A stretch of 64,000 bases of DNA. Origin: Aeromonas rivuli (GTDB lineage Bacteria; Pseudomonadota; Gammaproteobacteria; Enterobacterales; Aeromonadaceae). Both the position numbers and the translations under genes were made by a program. This document shows, in pieces, positions 8,562-17,538 of the stretch; positions within the stretch are counted from its first letter, which is position 1, and the number at the start of each line of letters is the position of its first letter. Below the pieces are notes generated by a model. The model was not told the origin of the DNA and ran no database searches. It worked only from the letters and a program-made list of their open reading frames with translations. The stretch is taken from positions 266,709-330,708 of the forward strand of contig NZ_CDBJ01000043.1 of the NCBI RefSeq assembly GCF_000820045.1. Reading direction: 5' to 3'.

Positions 8562-9365
8562 ACCATGAAAAATCACCCCGTTCGCCCTATGGCGTGGCCT
8601 CATACCCTGCCTGGCACGCATCAGGGGGAAGCTGGCTTTCCCGGCAGGAAGTGGGGCGGCCTCTTGTTGATGCTGCTGCTCGCCCTGTCTCCCGGGGTGC
8701 AAGCCCAGACGGAGACACTGGATATCACCGCCCTGGAGCAGACCCTGCGCCAACAGGCGCAACGTCAGCTCGACGATTATCTGACCCTGCAACGCTGGCA
8801 GGCCAACCGCGTCGATTATCAAGTCTGGCTCGCGCCAGCGGCGGCGCACCTGCCCCCTTGTCGACAAGCCCTCGGGTTGCAGGCTGGCGGTCTCTATCGC
8901 CAGCCCTGGGGTCGGCGCCCCTACCTCATCAGCTGCGGCGATCCCCAATGGCAACTCAGGGGCAGGGTCGATGTCAGCGTCTTCATGTCGGTCTGGGCCA
9001 CGGCCCAGGAGATAGCCAAGGGGCACCCAATCCAGGTCGCCGATCTGGTTGCCAAGGAGCTGGAAGTCAGCCGCATTCAGCGCGGTTTCACCCCGGCGAG
9101 CCTCTCCTTGCTCGAGCAAAAAAGCGGTCGCAGGCTGCGCACGGGCCAGCTGATCGGTGAACTCGACCTGCAGAAACAGTGGGCGGTGCGCCAGGGGGAA
9201 GGGGTACTGATCCGGGCGGGTCAGGGCAGCTTTGCCGCCACGACACGGGGGGAGGCGCTGGAAAATGGCGCCATTGGCGAGGGTATCAGGGTACGCAACA
9301 ACAGCTCGGGCAGAGAGATCCAGACCTGGGTGCTGGGCAAGGGCGAGGTGGAGACACGATTTTGA
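8556..9365 (+). CDS. flgA: Lateral flagellar P-ring chaperone FlgA
   Basis: FlgA is the periplasmic chaperone for P-ring assembly. From ATG 8556 it has 269 residues; an ATG at 8565 is equally possible. The C-terminal half is a SAF-type domain (MSVWATAQEIAKGHPIQVADLVAKELEV, then VLIRAGQGSFAATTRGEALENGAIGEGIRVRN). The hydrophobic signal segment GGLLLMLLLALSPGVQA begins only about 30 residues in, so the N-terminal tail is unusually long and the true start may be further downstream. It is divergent from flgB. Confidence 0.88.
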   Translation: MPTMKNHPVRPMAWPHTLPGTHQGEAGFPGRKWGGLLLMLLLALSPGVQAQTETLDITALEQTLRQQAQRQLDDYLTLQRWQANRVDYQVWLAPAAAHLPPCRQALGLQAGGLYRQPWGRRPYLISCGDPQWQLRGRVDVSVFMSVWATAQEIAKGHPIQVADLVAKELEVSRIQRGFTPASLSLLEQKSGRRLRTGQLIGELDLQKQWAVRQGEGVLIRAGQGSFAATTRGEALENGAIGEGIRVRNNSSGREIQTWVLGKGEVETRF

Positions 9366-9370
9366 GTGTT

Positions 9371-9399
9371 TTGAGCGAACAGTCCATTCAAGTTATGCT
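9371..9399 (+). promoter_or_regulatory. Candidate sigma-70 promoter for flgMN
   Basis: TTGAGC (9371-9376) and TATGCT (9394-9399) are separated by 17 bp, giving a start near 9406, about 40 bp before flgM. It would let the anti-sigma factor gene be transcribed separately from flgA. Confidence 0.4.
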
Positions 9400-9444
9400 G
9401 AACCCCGGTCGCTTTACTCCAGTAGACCATCAGGAAGTGAACAT

Positions 9445-9717
9445 ATGAAGATCACCCGCGCCGACCTCATCCCGACTCAACCCCTGACTCAACGCAGGCA
9501 GGATGCGGCCCCAACGCCAAACCCACCTCGCCAGAGCGGTGAGAGCCAGATCAGTGCCACTGCCCAGACCATGGCACAAGCCAGTATCGCCCTGGCCGAC
9601 ACCCCGGATGTCGACATGGCCAAGGTCGAGCAGATCCGTCAGGCCATAGGCGAAGGGCATCTGAGCCTCGACATGGATGCCTTGAGCCAGGCCATATTGG
9701 AACTGCACCGTCGATGA
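9445..9717 (+). CDS. flgM: Lateral anti-sigma-28 factor FlgM
   Basis: FlgM holds the lateral sigma-28 factor (LafS, outside this window) inactive until the hook is finished, then is exported. The 90-aa product starts at ATG 9445 with AGGAAG 6 bp upstream. The C-terminal half (DMAKVEQIRQAIGEGHLSLDMDALSQAILELHRR region) is the conserved sigma-binding part; the N-terminus is disordered and Pro/Gln-rich as usual. The end overlaps flgN by four bases (ATGA). Confidence 0.9.
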   Translation: MKITRADLIPTQPLTQRRQDAAPTPNPPRQSGESQISATAQTMAQASIALADTPDVDMAKVEQIRQAIGEGHLSLDMDALSQAILELHRR

Positions 9718-10160
9718 GCCAATCCGCCAGCCCTCTGGATGCCAAACAGAGAGTCAAGCAACTGCTGCTCGGCATCCAGCGGGATCTCGGCCGCTATGGC
9801 GAGTTGCAACAGATGCTGCAGCGCCAGCATCTGTTGCTGGCGACCCACGAAGTGGATGCCTTGACCCAGCATAATCTGCAGCAAACTGAACTGATGAAGC
9901 AGATAGAGCAACAGGCTCAGCAACGCTGCCAGCATCTGCTCGCCCTGGGCATGGCGCCCAATGAGCAGGGCATGGCCAAGCTGATCGCTCGCCTGCCCGC
10001 TCAGTTGCAACACACCATGACGGGCCAGTGGCAACAACTCGAGTCCAGCCTGCGCCAGTGCCAACAGCAGAACGATCGCAACGGTCGCCTGCTGGCGGGA
10101 CAGATTGAAACCCTGCATACCCTGCTCGGTCAGCGCCAGGAGTATGGCCAGGAAGCCTGA
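9714..10160 (+). CDS. flgN: Lateral flagellar chaperone FlgN
   Basis: FlgN is the cytoplasmic export chaperone for FlgK and FlgL. The 148-aa protein is almost wholly helical and Gln/Leu-rich (LQQMLQRQHLLLATHEVDALTQHNLQQTELM), typical of the low-complexity FlgN family. Identity rests mostly on position: immediately after flgM with an ATGA overlap. It converges on fliJ, with a hairpin at the shared end. Confidence 0.85.
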   Translation: MSQSASPLDAKQRVKQLLLGIQRDLGRYGELQQMLQRQHLLLATHEVDALTQHNLQQTELMKQIEQQAQQRCQHLLALGMAPNEQGMAKLIARLPAQLQHTMTGQWQQLESSLRQCQQQNDRNGRLLAGQIETLHTLLGQRQEYGQEA

Positions 10161-10170
10161 ACCTCAGGCT
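10154..10170. terminator. Shared hairpin between flgN and fliJ
   Basis: AGCCTGA-ACC-TCAGGCT is a perfect 7-bp stem overlapping the flgN stop, lying between two convergent operons. It is followed by a pyrimidine run (CTTCCCCCC) on the plus strand rather than a good U tract, so termination strength is uncertain. Confidence 0.4.
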
Positions 10171-10184
10171 CTTCCCCCCCTGCG

Positions 10185-10595
10185 TCAACTACCCCGGGTA
10201 CGATGGCGCAGGCCGCTTATCTCATCGAGCAGACGCTGCTCCTGTGACTCCCTGAGTCTCCTGTCCGCCAGTGCCCGCCGATCCAGCACCCCTTCCAATC
10301 CCTTCACGCGCCCGAACTGCTGGCGCAATTGCAACTCATGGCGATCCAGATCGAGGCGCGCCATCGCCGATTGCTGAACCTGATGGGCATGCAAGCGGCG
10401 CAGCTGGGCATCCATCTGCTGACGATTTTGCAGCAACAGAGGGTGGAAACCCTGCCCCTGACCCAGGCTGGCGATCACCTCCTGCAATCTGAATGCCCGC
10501 AGCTCCTCACGCTGAGCCAGCTCACGCAACCGCTGACGCTCCTTGCCCATCTCGTCCAGCGCCTGCTGTTGTAAACCCAGATAGGCATTGAGCAC
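10185..10595 (-). CDS. fliJ: Lateral flagellar export protein FliJ
   Basis: FliJ is the coiled-coil stalk of the flagellar export ATPase (136 aa). The sequence is a long amphipathic, Gln/Arg/Leu-rich helix pair with no other domain, as in the family. The start is GTG 10595 (reads LNAYLGLQQQ), with GGAGA upstream. It is the last gene of lafK-fliEFGHIJ, 9 bp after fliI. Confidence 0.85.
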   Translation of the reverse strand: MLNAYLGLQQQALDEMGKERQRLRELAQREELRAFRLQEVIASLGQGQGFHPLLLQNRQQMDAQLRRLHAHQVQQSAMARLDLDRHELQLRQQFGRVKGLEGVLDRRALADRRLRESQEQRLLDEISGLRHRTRGS

Positions 10596-10604
10596 TGTCT
10601 CTCC

Positions 10605-11939
10605 TTAGGCCGGGCGGCCAAGCGCCTGGCGCAACCCGGCAGGGGCCTCGGCCAGGGGGGTCACTTCATGGATCCCTTGCTGCAGCAGCGCCGCGATGGC
10701 GGGGTAACGCTGCACGGCCTCATCCATCTGGGCATCCGCCCCCGCCTGATAACCGCCAAGAGGCAGCAATTCGCGCACCTGCTGATAACGCCCCCACAGC
10801 TGGCGCAGGGTGACCGCCAGGGATTGCCACTCTGCCGGTACCACCTGAGGCATGACCCGGCTGACCGAGGCACCGATGTCGATGGCCGGATAGTGGCCCT
10901 CTTCGGCCAGGCGCCGGGTCAGCACTATGTGGCCATCCAGAATGGCGCGGGCCGCATCCACCACAGGATCTTGCTGATCGTCCCCTTCCGCCAGCACCGT
11001 ATAGAAGGCGCTCAGGCTGCCATTGGGATCGACACCGTTACCGGCCCGCTCCACCAGCTGGGTCAACATGCTGAACACAGAAGGCGGATAACCCCGAGTG
11101 GCGGGTGGCTCACCGATGGCCAGGGCTATCTCGCGCTGGGCCTGGGCATAACGGGTCAGGGAGTCCATCAGCAGCAACACGTCCTGGCCCTGCTCGCGAA
11201 AGTATTCGGCGAGGCGATGACAAAGCTGAGCCGCGCGCAGCCGCATCAGCGGGGATTGATCGGCCGGTGCTGCAATGACCACGGCCCGCGCCAGCCCCTC
11301 GCGGCCCAGGCTGTGTTCGATAAACTCGCGCACCTCGCGCCCTCGCTCGCCGATCAGACCGACGATGACGATCTGGGCCGTGGTGTTGCGGGTCATCATG
11401 CCAAGCAGCATGCTCTTGCCGACCCCGGAGCCTGCGAATAACCCAAGCCGCTGACCCTTGCCGACCGTGAGCAAGCCATTGATGGCACGCACCCCGACGT
11501 CGAGGGGCTCGCGCACCGGGGTACGCTGCAGGGGATTGGGGGGGGAACTGAACAAGCTGACGCGCTCCCCGGCGTCTGGCAGCGGGAGGCCATCCAGAGG
11601 TTGCAACAAACCATCGAGCACGCGGCCAAGCAGGTGATCGCCGACCCGGATCGTCTCCTCACCCGAGATGGGCAACACCCTCGCCCCCGAGTAGAGGCCA
11701 CTCATGGCCTGCAACGGCATCAGGTAAGAGACGTCGCGATTGAAGCCGACCACCTCCGCCAGCAGATAGCCCTCGCCCGCGGTATCCACCCGGCAGCGCT
11801 GGCCCATGACCAGCTGGCAGCCAACCACTTCCAGGGTGAGCCCCGTGACCCGCACCAGCCGGCCATAACGGCGAAAGCCGGGGGCGGGCTCAAAGTCATC
11901 CAGTGCCGAACTGAGCGCCTGCTGCAAACGCTTATCCAT
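10605..11939 (-). CDS. fliI: Lateral flagellum-specific ATPase FliI
   Basis: FliI is the hexameric F1-beta-like ATPase that drives flagellar protein export (444 aa). Walker A is AGSGVGKS at residues 169-176 and Walker B is LLLMDSLTRYA-like downstream. The signature GEPPATRGYPPSVFS of the T3SS/flagellar ATPases is present. The start at 11939 overlaps the fliH stop by 8 bp. Confidence 0.97.
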   Translation of the reverse strand: MDKRLQQALSSALDDFEPAPGFRRYGRLVRVTGLTLEVVGCQLVMGQRCRVDTAGEGYLLAEVVGFNRDVSYLMPLQAMSGLYSGARVLPISGEETIRVGDHLLGRVLDGLLQPLDGLPLPDAGERVSLFSSPPNPLQRTPVREPLDVGVRAINGLLTVGKGQRLGLFAGSGVGKSMLLGMMTRNTTAQIVIVGLIGERGREVREFIEHSLGREGLARAVVIAAPADQSPLMRLRAAQLCHRLAEYFREQGQDVLLLMDSLTRYAQAQREIALAIGEPPATRGYPPSVFSMLTQLVERAGNGVDPNGSLSAFYTVLAEGDDQQDPVVDAARAILDGHIVLTRRLAEEGHYPAIDIGASVSRVMPQVVPAEWQSLAVTLRQLWGRYQQVRELLPLGGYQAGADAQMDEAVQRYPAIAALLQQGIHEVTPLAEAPAGLRQALGRPA

Positions 11940-12624
11940 TCAGGCTGGCATCCAGGGCGCTGTTGATCTTGTCAAGGCAGGCGTCGAGCCGCTCCGCGGT
12001 ATTGACCTCAATCACAGCCGCCTGAGTCTCGAGCCTGGCATCCCCCATGGCCAGGGCCGCATCCTGCTGCAACGGCCAGCCAGCGCAGCGGGTCACGCCG
12101 AGTTCGGCCAGACGGCGTCTGTCTCCCTCATTGAGGTAGATGACCAACTCTTCAGGCTGGCTCGGCAGGCTGGCCAGCGCCTGCTCGACTTGCGTCAGCA
12201 CTTGCTGGGGGTTGAGGGTGAACTCGGCCTGGATGACCCGCCGCGCCACCTGCTCAACCAACTGAGCCAACACCTGCTTTTGCTGCAACATGCGGGCCTG
12301 GCAGAGGCTATCCCACTGTTGCTGCAATTTCTCAAAAGGCACCATGGCCTGGTCGAAGGAGCCGCGTCCTTCGGCCAATCCCTGGGCAAGGCCCCGGGCC
12401 TGGCCCTGCGCCACCCCACGACTCTCACCCTCAATCAGGCCGCTGGTGAGTCCCTGCTGGTAACCTTCCTGATAACCCAGATCCTGGCCCTGCTCCAGCC
12501 CCTGCTGGTAACCGAACTCGAACTGCTCCTGCTCGCTCGGCTCCCCCTCTCCGACCTGGCCGAGTTGCGGGAAACGGTAGCGACGGGTCGCCCCCGGGGC
12601 CAACTTGCGCATCTTGTTAGGCAT
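11932..12624 (-). CDS. fliH: Lateral flagellar assembly protein FliH
   Basis: FliH is the stator-like negative regulator of FliI (230 aa). It has the characteristic Gly-rich helical repeat near residues 38-85 (QQGLEQGQDLGYQEGYQQGL and onward, with GxxxG spacing) and a C-terminal globular part. It sits between fliG and fliI, the conserved order. Start ATG 12624. Confidence 0.92.
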   Translation of the reverse strand: MPNKMRKLAPGATRRYRFPQLGQVGEGEPSEQEQFEFGYQQGLEQGQDLGYQEGYQQGLTSGLIEGESRGVAQGQARGLAQGLAEGRGSFDQAMVPFEKLQQQWDSLCQARMLQQKQVLAQLVEQVARRVIQAEFTLNPQQVLTQVEQALASLPSQPEELVIYLNEGDRRRLAELGVTRCAGWPLQQDAALAMGDARLETQAAVIEVNTAERLDACLDKINSALDASLNG

Positions 12625-12636
12625 GCTCGTCTCTCA

Positions 12637-13665
12637 TCAGTTGACCGTGGGCTCTTCGAACAGCTGGAACTCGACCTCGCCCTGCTCGACCAGTTCGCGC
12701 ACCAGTTGCATGATGTCGTCCCGTGCTTGTTCCACCTTGCGCAAAGAGACGCTGCCCTGATCCTGGATCTGGGCCTCGAGGGACTGGGCCATCCGCTTGG
12801 GCATGGCACCGAGCACCACCTTGCGAAAGCTGGTCTCGGTGTTCTTCAGAGCCAGGGCCAGCAGATCGGCGGGCAACTCCTGCACCAGGCGCTGCAAGGT
12901 GTCGTCGCTCTGACGGCGCAGGGCCATGAAGTCGAACATGTTCTTCTCTATTTCGAGGGCCATGTCGCCATCGCGCTCACGCAGCAGGGAGAGCATCTGC
13001 TCCTTGTTGCCCTGATAACGATTGAGGATATCGGCAACCTGGCGCACCCCGTTGACCTTGGCGCCGGACTGATCCGCCACATAGGCCAGACAGCGATCCA
13101 GGGTGAGTCGCAGCTCATCGAGCACATGCTCGCTCACCGAGCTGAGTCCGGCGACCCGAACCAGCAGGTCATCGTGGAGCGAACCTGGCAAGGCATCGAG
13201 CACTGCCGAGGCGGTCTGGGGCGGCAGGAAGGCCAGCAAGACGGCCTGCATCTGCGGGTGTTCGTTGCGAAAGAAGCGGGCAAGCACCTCGGCAGGCACC
13301 CACTGCAGACGCTGGATATCCTGGCTCATGGCGTCGCCATACAGGCTATCGAGCAGGCTGCGGGAGAGCCGTTGGCCCAGGGCAAGATCCAGGGTCTGCT
13401 CCAGATAATCCCGGGAGGCGCTGGCGATGCCGCTCTGCTCCCGGTACTGGATGAAGAACTGCTGCAGGGTCCACTTCGCCTCGATGGAGCTGACCCCGGA
13501 CAGGCCCGCCATCTTGGAGATGAGCCGTTGCACCTCGTCGCGCGACAGCTTCTGCATCACCTTGGCGGCCGCCTCTGTGCCCATGCTGAGCAACAAGATG
13601 GCCGCCTTCTCCAGGTTGTCTATGTCGATGTCCACTGCACTCTGGTTCATGTTAGCGTTGCTCAT
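12637..13665 (-). CDS. fliG: Lateral flagellar motor switch protein FliG
   Basis: FliG couples the C-ring to the stators and generates torque (342 aa, full length). FliG signatures include EKAAILLLSMGTEAAAKVMQKL near the N-terminus and MFDFMALRRQSDDTLQRLVQELP in the middle; the C-terminal torque domain is intact. The 5' end overlaps fliF by 14 bp, implying translational coupling and matched synthesis of MS-ring and rotor. Confidence 0.96.
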   Translation of the reverse strand: MSNANMNQSAVDIDIDNLEKAAILLLSMGTEAAAKVMQKLSRDEVQRLISKMAGLSGVSSIEAKWTLQQFFIQYREQSGIASASRDYLEQTLDLALGQRLSRSLLDSLYGDAMSQDIQRLQWVPAEVLARFFRNEHPQMQAVLLAFLPPQTASAVLDALPGSLHDDLLVRVAGLSSVSEHVLDELRLTLDRCLAYVADQSGAKVNGVRQVADILNRYQGNKEQMLSLLRERDGDMALEIEKNMFDFMALRRQSDDTLQRLVQELPADLLALALKNTETSFRKVVLGAMPKRMAQSLEAQIQDQGSVSLRKVEQARDDIMQLVRELVEQGEVEFQLFEEPTVN

Positions 13666-15397
13666 TACTGCTCACCCATGCCTTGACCACTTCGGCCACC
13701 CGGGCCGTGTCTTTGTCCACCAGCAGTTGCAGGTGTTTCAGCTGCACCTCGAGTTCAGAGCCCGGCTCGGGCAGCGCATCGAGGTCCAGGGCGCTGAAGT
13801 GAGGCCCCTGCTCATCATCGGTACGGATGAGACCTTTACTGTGAGGCGCCGCCAGCGTCTCATCGGTCCGGCGCTGTAGCGGCAGGCCGAGTTCGGGTTC
13901 CCGCTCCTCCTGCTCTTCTTCGTCCGGCACGACCACTGGCTGCTGGGTACGCACCAGATGCTTGACCAGGGGACGTATCCCGAAGAACACCAGAGTCAGA
14001 CCCAGCAGGCCGCCGACCAGGTAACGCAGGGAGTCCTGCCAGTACGGGGTCTCCCACCAGCTGGATTCGGGAGGGGCGACCTGCACCTCGTCGGTGAAGT
14101 TGAATACCTGCAGGCTGATCTGATCGCCCCGACCGGTATCAAAGCCGACGGCCCGCTCCACCATCTGACGGATCTGGCCAAGCTGAGCCTCATTCCAGCC
14201 CTCTTTCGGCGCAGTCTGCTCGTTGAGCAGCACCGAGACGTTCATCCGCTCGAGTCGCCCCTGCTGATAGCGGGTATGCACCACGGTGCGGCTATTTTCG
14301 TATTGGCGACTGCTCTCCTGGCGCTCGGTCCGGCTGTCGTTCTTGGGGGCCGGTTCCGCGGGTACCGCGGCGGCACCATCGGCCGGTTCGGCCTGGGGTG
14401 CCGTCTCGGGTGGCCGATTGGACAGGGCTCCCGGGATCCCCATGGCCAGGGCATCGACCGTCTTGTCGGACTTGTTGGTCTCCTGGGTGATCACACCTTG
14501 CGGATCGAACTGCTGCTGAGTCTCTTCGACCGCATTGAAATTGACGTCTGCGGCTATCTGCACCCGGAAGTTGCCCGTGCCCAGCATGGGGTAGAGCATG
14601 TCAGTGGCACGCTGGCGTATGTATTGCTCCAGCTTGCGCACGTATTCCATCTGCTGCACGCTCTGTTTGCCAAAGCCCATCTTGTCTCCCAGCTCGCTGC
14701 TCAGCAGCTGGCCAGCCTGATCGATGATGGTCACGGCGCCCGGTTTCATGCCGGAGATGCTACCGGCCACCAGATTGGCGATGGCCTCAACCTGACCCGC
14801 TTCCATCGATTGACCCGGTTGCAGATCCACCATGACAGAGGCACTGGGCTTCTCTTCATCACGACCGACAAACAGGGTTCGCTTGGGAATAGCCAGATGG
14901 ACACGGGCACTGCGCACCGCGTTGAGGGAGATAATGGTACGCGCCAGCTCCCCTTCCAGGGCGTGACGATAACGCGCCCCTTCCATGAATTCGCTGGTGC
15001 CAAGACCCGTGACCGCATCCAGCCCTTCCAGGCCAGAGGGCATGGCGGCACGGACCCCACGCGCAGCTAGTGCCATACGAATGTGAGCCAGTTGACCCTC
15101 TGGCACCAGTACCTGCCCGGAGCTTTTCTCAAGCTGGAAGGGGATCTGCTCTTTCTCCAGCATCTCCATGATATTGGCGGTGTCGTACAACTCCTGCTTG
15201 CCGTACAGGGGCACGTAGTTCTTGCTGGAGGTCCAGAGGATGACCACTATGGTCCCCGCCACGGTGGCGGCCAACAGGGCTATGGTCAGGATGGATTTAT
15301 TGTCGCGAGAGAGGCTGCGCCAGTTCTTCAGCCACGCCTGTATGCGCTGCTGCATGCTGACGGCCTCCCGTGGCGAGCCGCTTACCAATTCAGTCAT
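13652..15397 (-). CDS. fliF: Lateral flagellar MS-ring protein FliF
   Basis: FliF forms the membrane MS-ring (581 aa). It has two membrane segments (about residues 35-55, and a second before the acidic cytoplasmic tail, YLVGGLLGLTLVFFGI), a YscJ-type periplasmic region (YGKQELYDTANIMEMLEKEQIPF) and a C-terminal tail that binds FliG. ATG 15397 lies 8 bp from the fliE stop. Confidence 0.96.
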   Translation of the reverse strand: MTELVSGSPREAVSMQQRIQAWLKNWRSLSRDNKSILTIALLAATVAGTIVVILWTSSKNYVPLYGKQELYDTANIMEMLEKEQIPFQLEKSSGQVLVPEGQLAHIRMALAARGVRAAMPSGLEGLDAVTGLGTSEFMEGARYRHALEGELARTIISLNAVRSARVHLAIPKRTLFVGRDEEKPSASVMVDLQPGQSMEAGQVEAIANLVAGSISGMKPGAVTIIDQAGQLLSSELGDKMGFGKQSVQQMEYVRKLEQYIRQRATDMLYPMLGTGNFRVQIAADVNFNAVEETQQQFDPQGVITQETNKSDKTVDALAMGIPGALSNRPPETAPQAEPADGAAAVPAEPAPKNDSRTERQESSRQYENSRTVVHTRYQQGRLERMNVSVLLNEQTAPKEGWNEAQLGQIRQMVERAVGFDTGRGDQISLQVFNFTDEVQVAPPESSWWETPYWQDSLRYLVGGLLGLTLVFFGIRPLVKHLVRTQQPVVVPDEEEQEEREPELGLPLQRRTDETLAAPHSKGLIRTDDEQGPHFSALDLDALPEPGSELEVQLKHLQLLVDKDTARVAEVVKAWVSSNEQR

Positions 15398-15405
15398 CAG
15401 TAACC

Positions 15406-15732
15406 TCAGAGCGGCATGCGCATGATGTCATCGAAACCCGTCATCAGCTTGTTGCGCACCTGCATCAGGGCGGAAAAGCTAAGACCGGCTTTCTGACTGG
15501 CCACCATGGCCCCGACCAGATCATCGCTCTGGCCCGCATCGACCGCCGTCATCAGACGGGAAGAGATGTTTTGTTGTTCGTTGACCCGATTGACCACGTC
15601 TCGCATGGCATTGCCGAAGGAGACTTCCTGACCGCCCTGGAGCTCGATGTGAGGCTCCTGGCTCGCCACCCGCTTCAGCTCCTGCATCTGCTGCAACAGA
15701 GTGGTCTGTGACGACATCATTTCAATCTTCAC
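15406..15732 (-). CDS. fliE: Lateral hook-basal body protein FliE
   Basis: FliE links the MS-ring to the rod (108 aa). The C-terminal half (AGLSFSALMQVRNKLMTGFDDIMRMPL) is the family signature. The start is assigned to GTG 15732 because GAGGG stands 8 nt upstream; the ATG codons at 15720 and 15717 lack such a site. The start is 11 bp downstream of the lafK stop, so lafK and fliE are cotranscribed. Confidence 0.9.
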   Translation of the reverse strand: MKIEMMSSQTTLLQQMQELKRVASQEPHIELQGGQEVSFGNAMRDVVNRVNEQQNISSRLMTAVDAGQSDDLVGAMVASQKAGLSFSALMQVRNKLMTGFDDIMRMPL

Positions 15733-15743
15733 TGGGTTATCCC

Positions 15744-17120
<1,377 letters not shown>

Positions 17121-17227
17121 ATGAACCTGAACCTGTGATTGTATTGTCGTCAATCAACAGAACTGAAATGTCAAAACCGAGGAAAGAGGTGGCCGCCGCC
17201 ATGCATCTGCGTGCATGTCGGTTTGCT

Positions 17228-17254
17228 ATAGGCGTCATTCGTGACGGTACCTAT
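17228..17254 (-). promoter_or_regulatory. Stem-loop directly after the riboswitch aptamer
   Basis: On the minus strand ATAGG-TAC-CGTCA-CGAA-TGACG-CCTAT forms a ten-pair stem with a 3-nt bulge, starting where the aptamer ends; a second hairpin (CATGCA/TGCATG) lies at 17200-17217. No U-tract follows either, so this looks like part of a non-classical expression platform rather than a plain terminator. Confidence 0.45.
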
Positions 17255-17255
17255 C

Positions 17256-17345
17256 CCTGGTAACCCCGCTATCATTGGCATTCCCGCCATTAGACCGGAG
17301 GCTTTGCGTCCTGACTTTTCAGTTCAGTTTGCCTTTTTCATGCGA
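17256..17345 (-). ncRNA. Cyclic di-GMP-I (GEMM) riboswitch in the lafK leader
   Basis: The minus strand contains the GEMM-I core nearly unchanged: AAGGCAAAC, then GGACGCAAAGCCTCCGG, then GATAGCGGGGTTACC. The first hairpin (CTGAACT-GAAA-AGTCAG) carries a GAAA tetraloop, and the second (TGGC...GCCA, loop GGGAAT) is followed by the ATGATAG strand expected for the tetraloop receptor. The aptamer ends about 130 nt before the lafK ATG. Family knowledge: this RNA binds c-di-GMP and controls the downstream gene. Direction of control cannot be read with certainty from the sequence. Confidence 0.93.
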
Positions 17346-17354
17346 TATGCCCTT

Positions 17355-17371
17355 ATGCAAAAGGACAGCCA
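17355..17371 (-). promoter_or_regulatory. Sigma-54 promoter for lafK
   Basis: Minus-strand TGGCTGTCCTTTTGCAT matches the -24 GG / -12 GC elements with exact 10-bp spacing and the TTGCA/T core. The predicted start near 17345 falls at the first bases of the GEMM aptamer, which supports both calls. A sigma-70-like TATAAT (minus strand, 17410-17415) upstream could be an alternative promoter. Confidence 0.65.
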
Positions 17372-17425
17372 GACAGCGGTTGTCGCAGCCTGGCAGCACG
17401 TATCAAATTATTATATTTATCAGTA

Positions 17426-17450
17426 TGTTTTGGCGGAAAGCGTCAAAACA
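17426..17450. promoter_or_regulatory. 25-bp palindrome upstream of the lafK promoter
   Basis: TGTTTTG-(G/A)-CG ... CG-TCAAAACA forms an inverted repeat with 10-bp arms (one mismatch) and a 5-bp centre. It lies just 5' of a TATAAT on the minus strand and about 55 bp before the sigma-54 element, between flhA and lafK. It may be an operator or enhancer site for an activator, or the 3' hairpin of the flhA transcript. Confidence 0.45.
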
Positions 17451-17538
17451 CGGCGCATCATAACAAGTTGAGAAGACAGTTCAAGCACAGATGCGGAATA
17501 AGGTTTTCCTATCTGACTGAGATCAAGGGCAATTCTCT

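Larger units (their letters stand above)
17121..17538. other. flhA-lafK intergenic region (418 bp)
   Basis: No protein gene is supported here. It holds, reading in the direction of lafK, a palindrome, a TATAAT box, a sigma-54 promoter, the c-di-GMP-I aptamer and its downstream stem-loops. No convincing terminator for the upstream fliM-flhA operon was seen, so some read-through into the lafK leader is possible. Confidence 0.8.

Noticed and set aside
12190..13686. 498-codon open frame on the plus strand
   Set aside because: It is antisense to fliH and fliG, which have clear family signatures; long mirror frames are common in this GC-rich DNA. The same applies to the frames at 2451-3602 (+), 5989-7071 (+), 13958-15070 (+), 26219-27397 (-), 44332-45867 (-) and 56573-57802 (-).
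17268..17320. Reading the GEMM region as part of a coding frame on the plus strand (17241-17471)
   Set aside because: The frame has no family similarity and no ribosome-binding site; the RNA motif on the minus strand explains the conserved bases.
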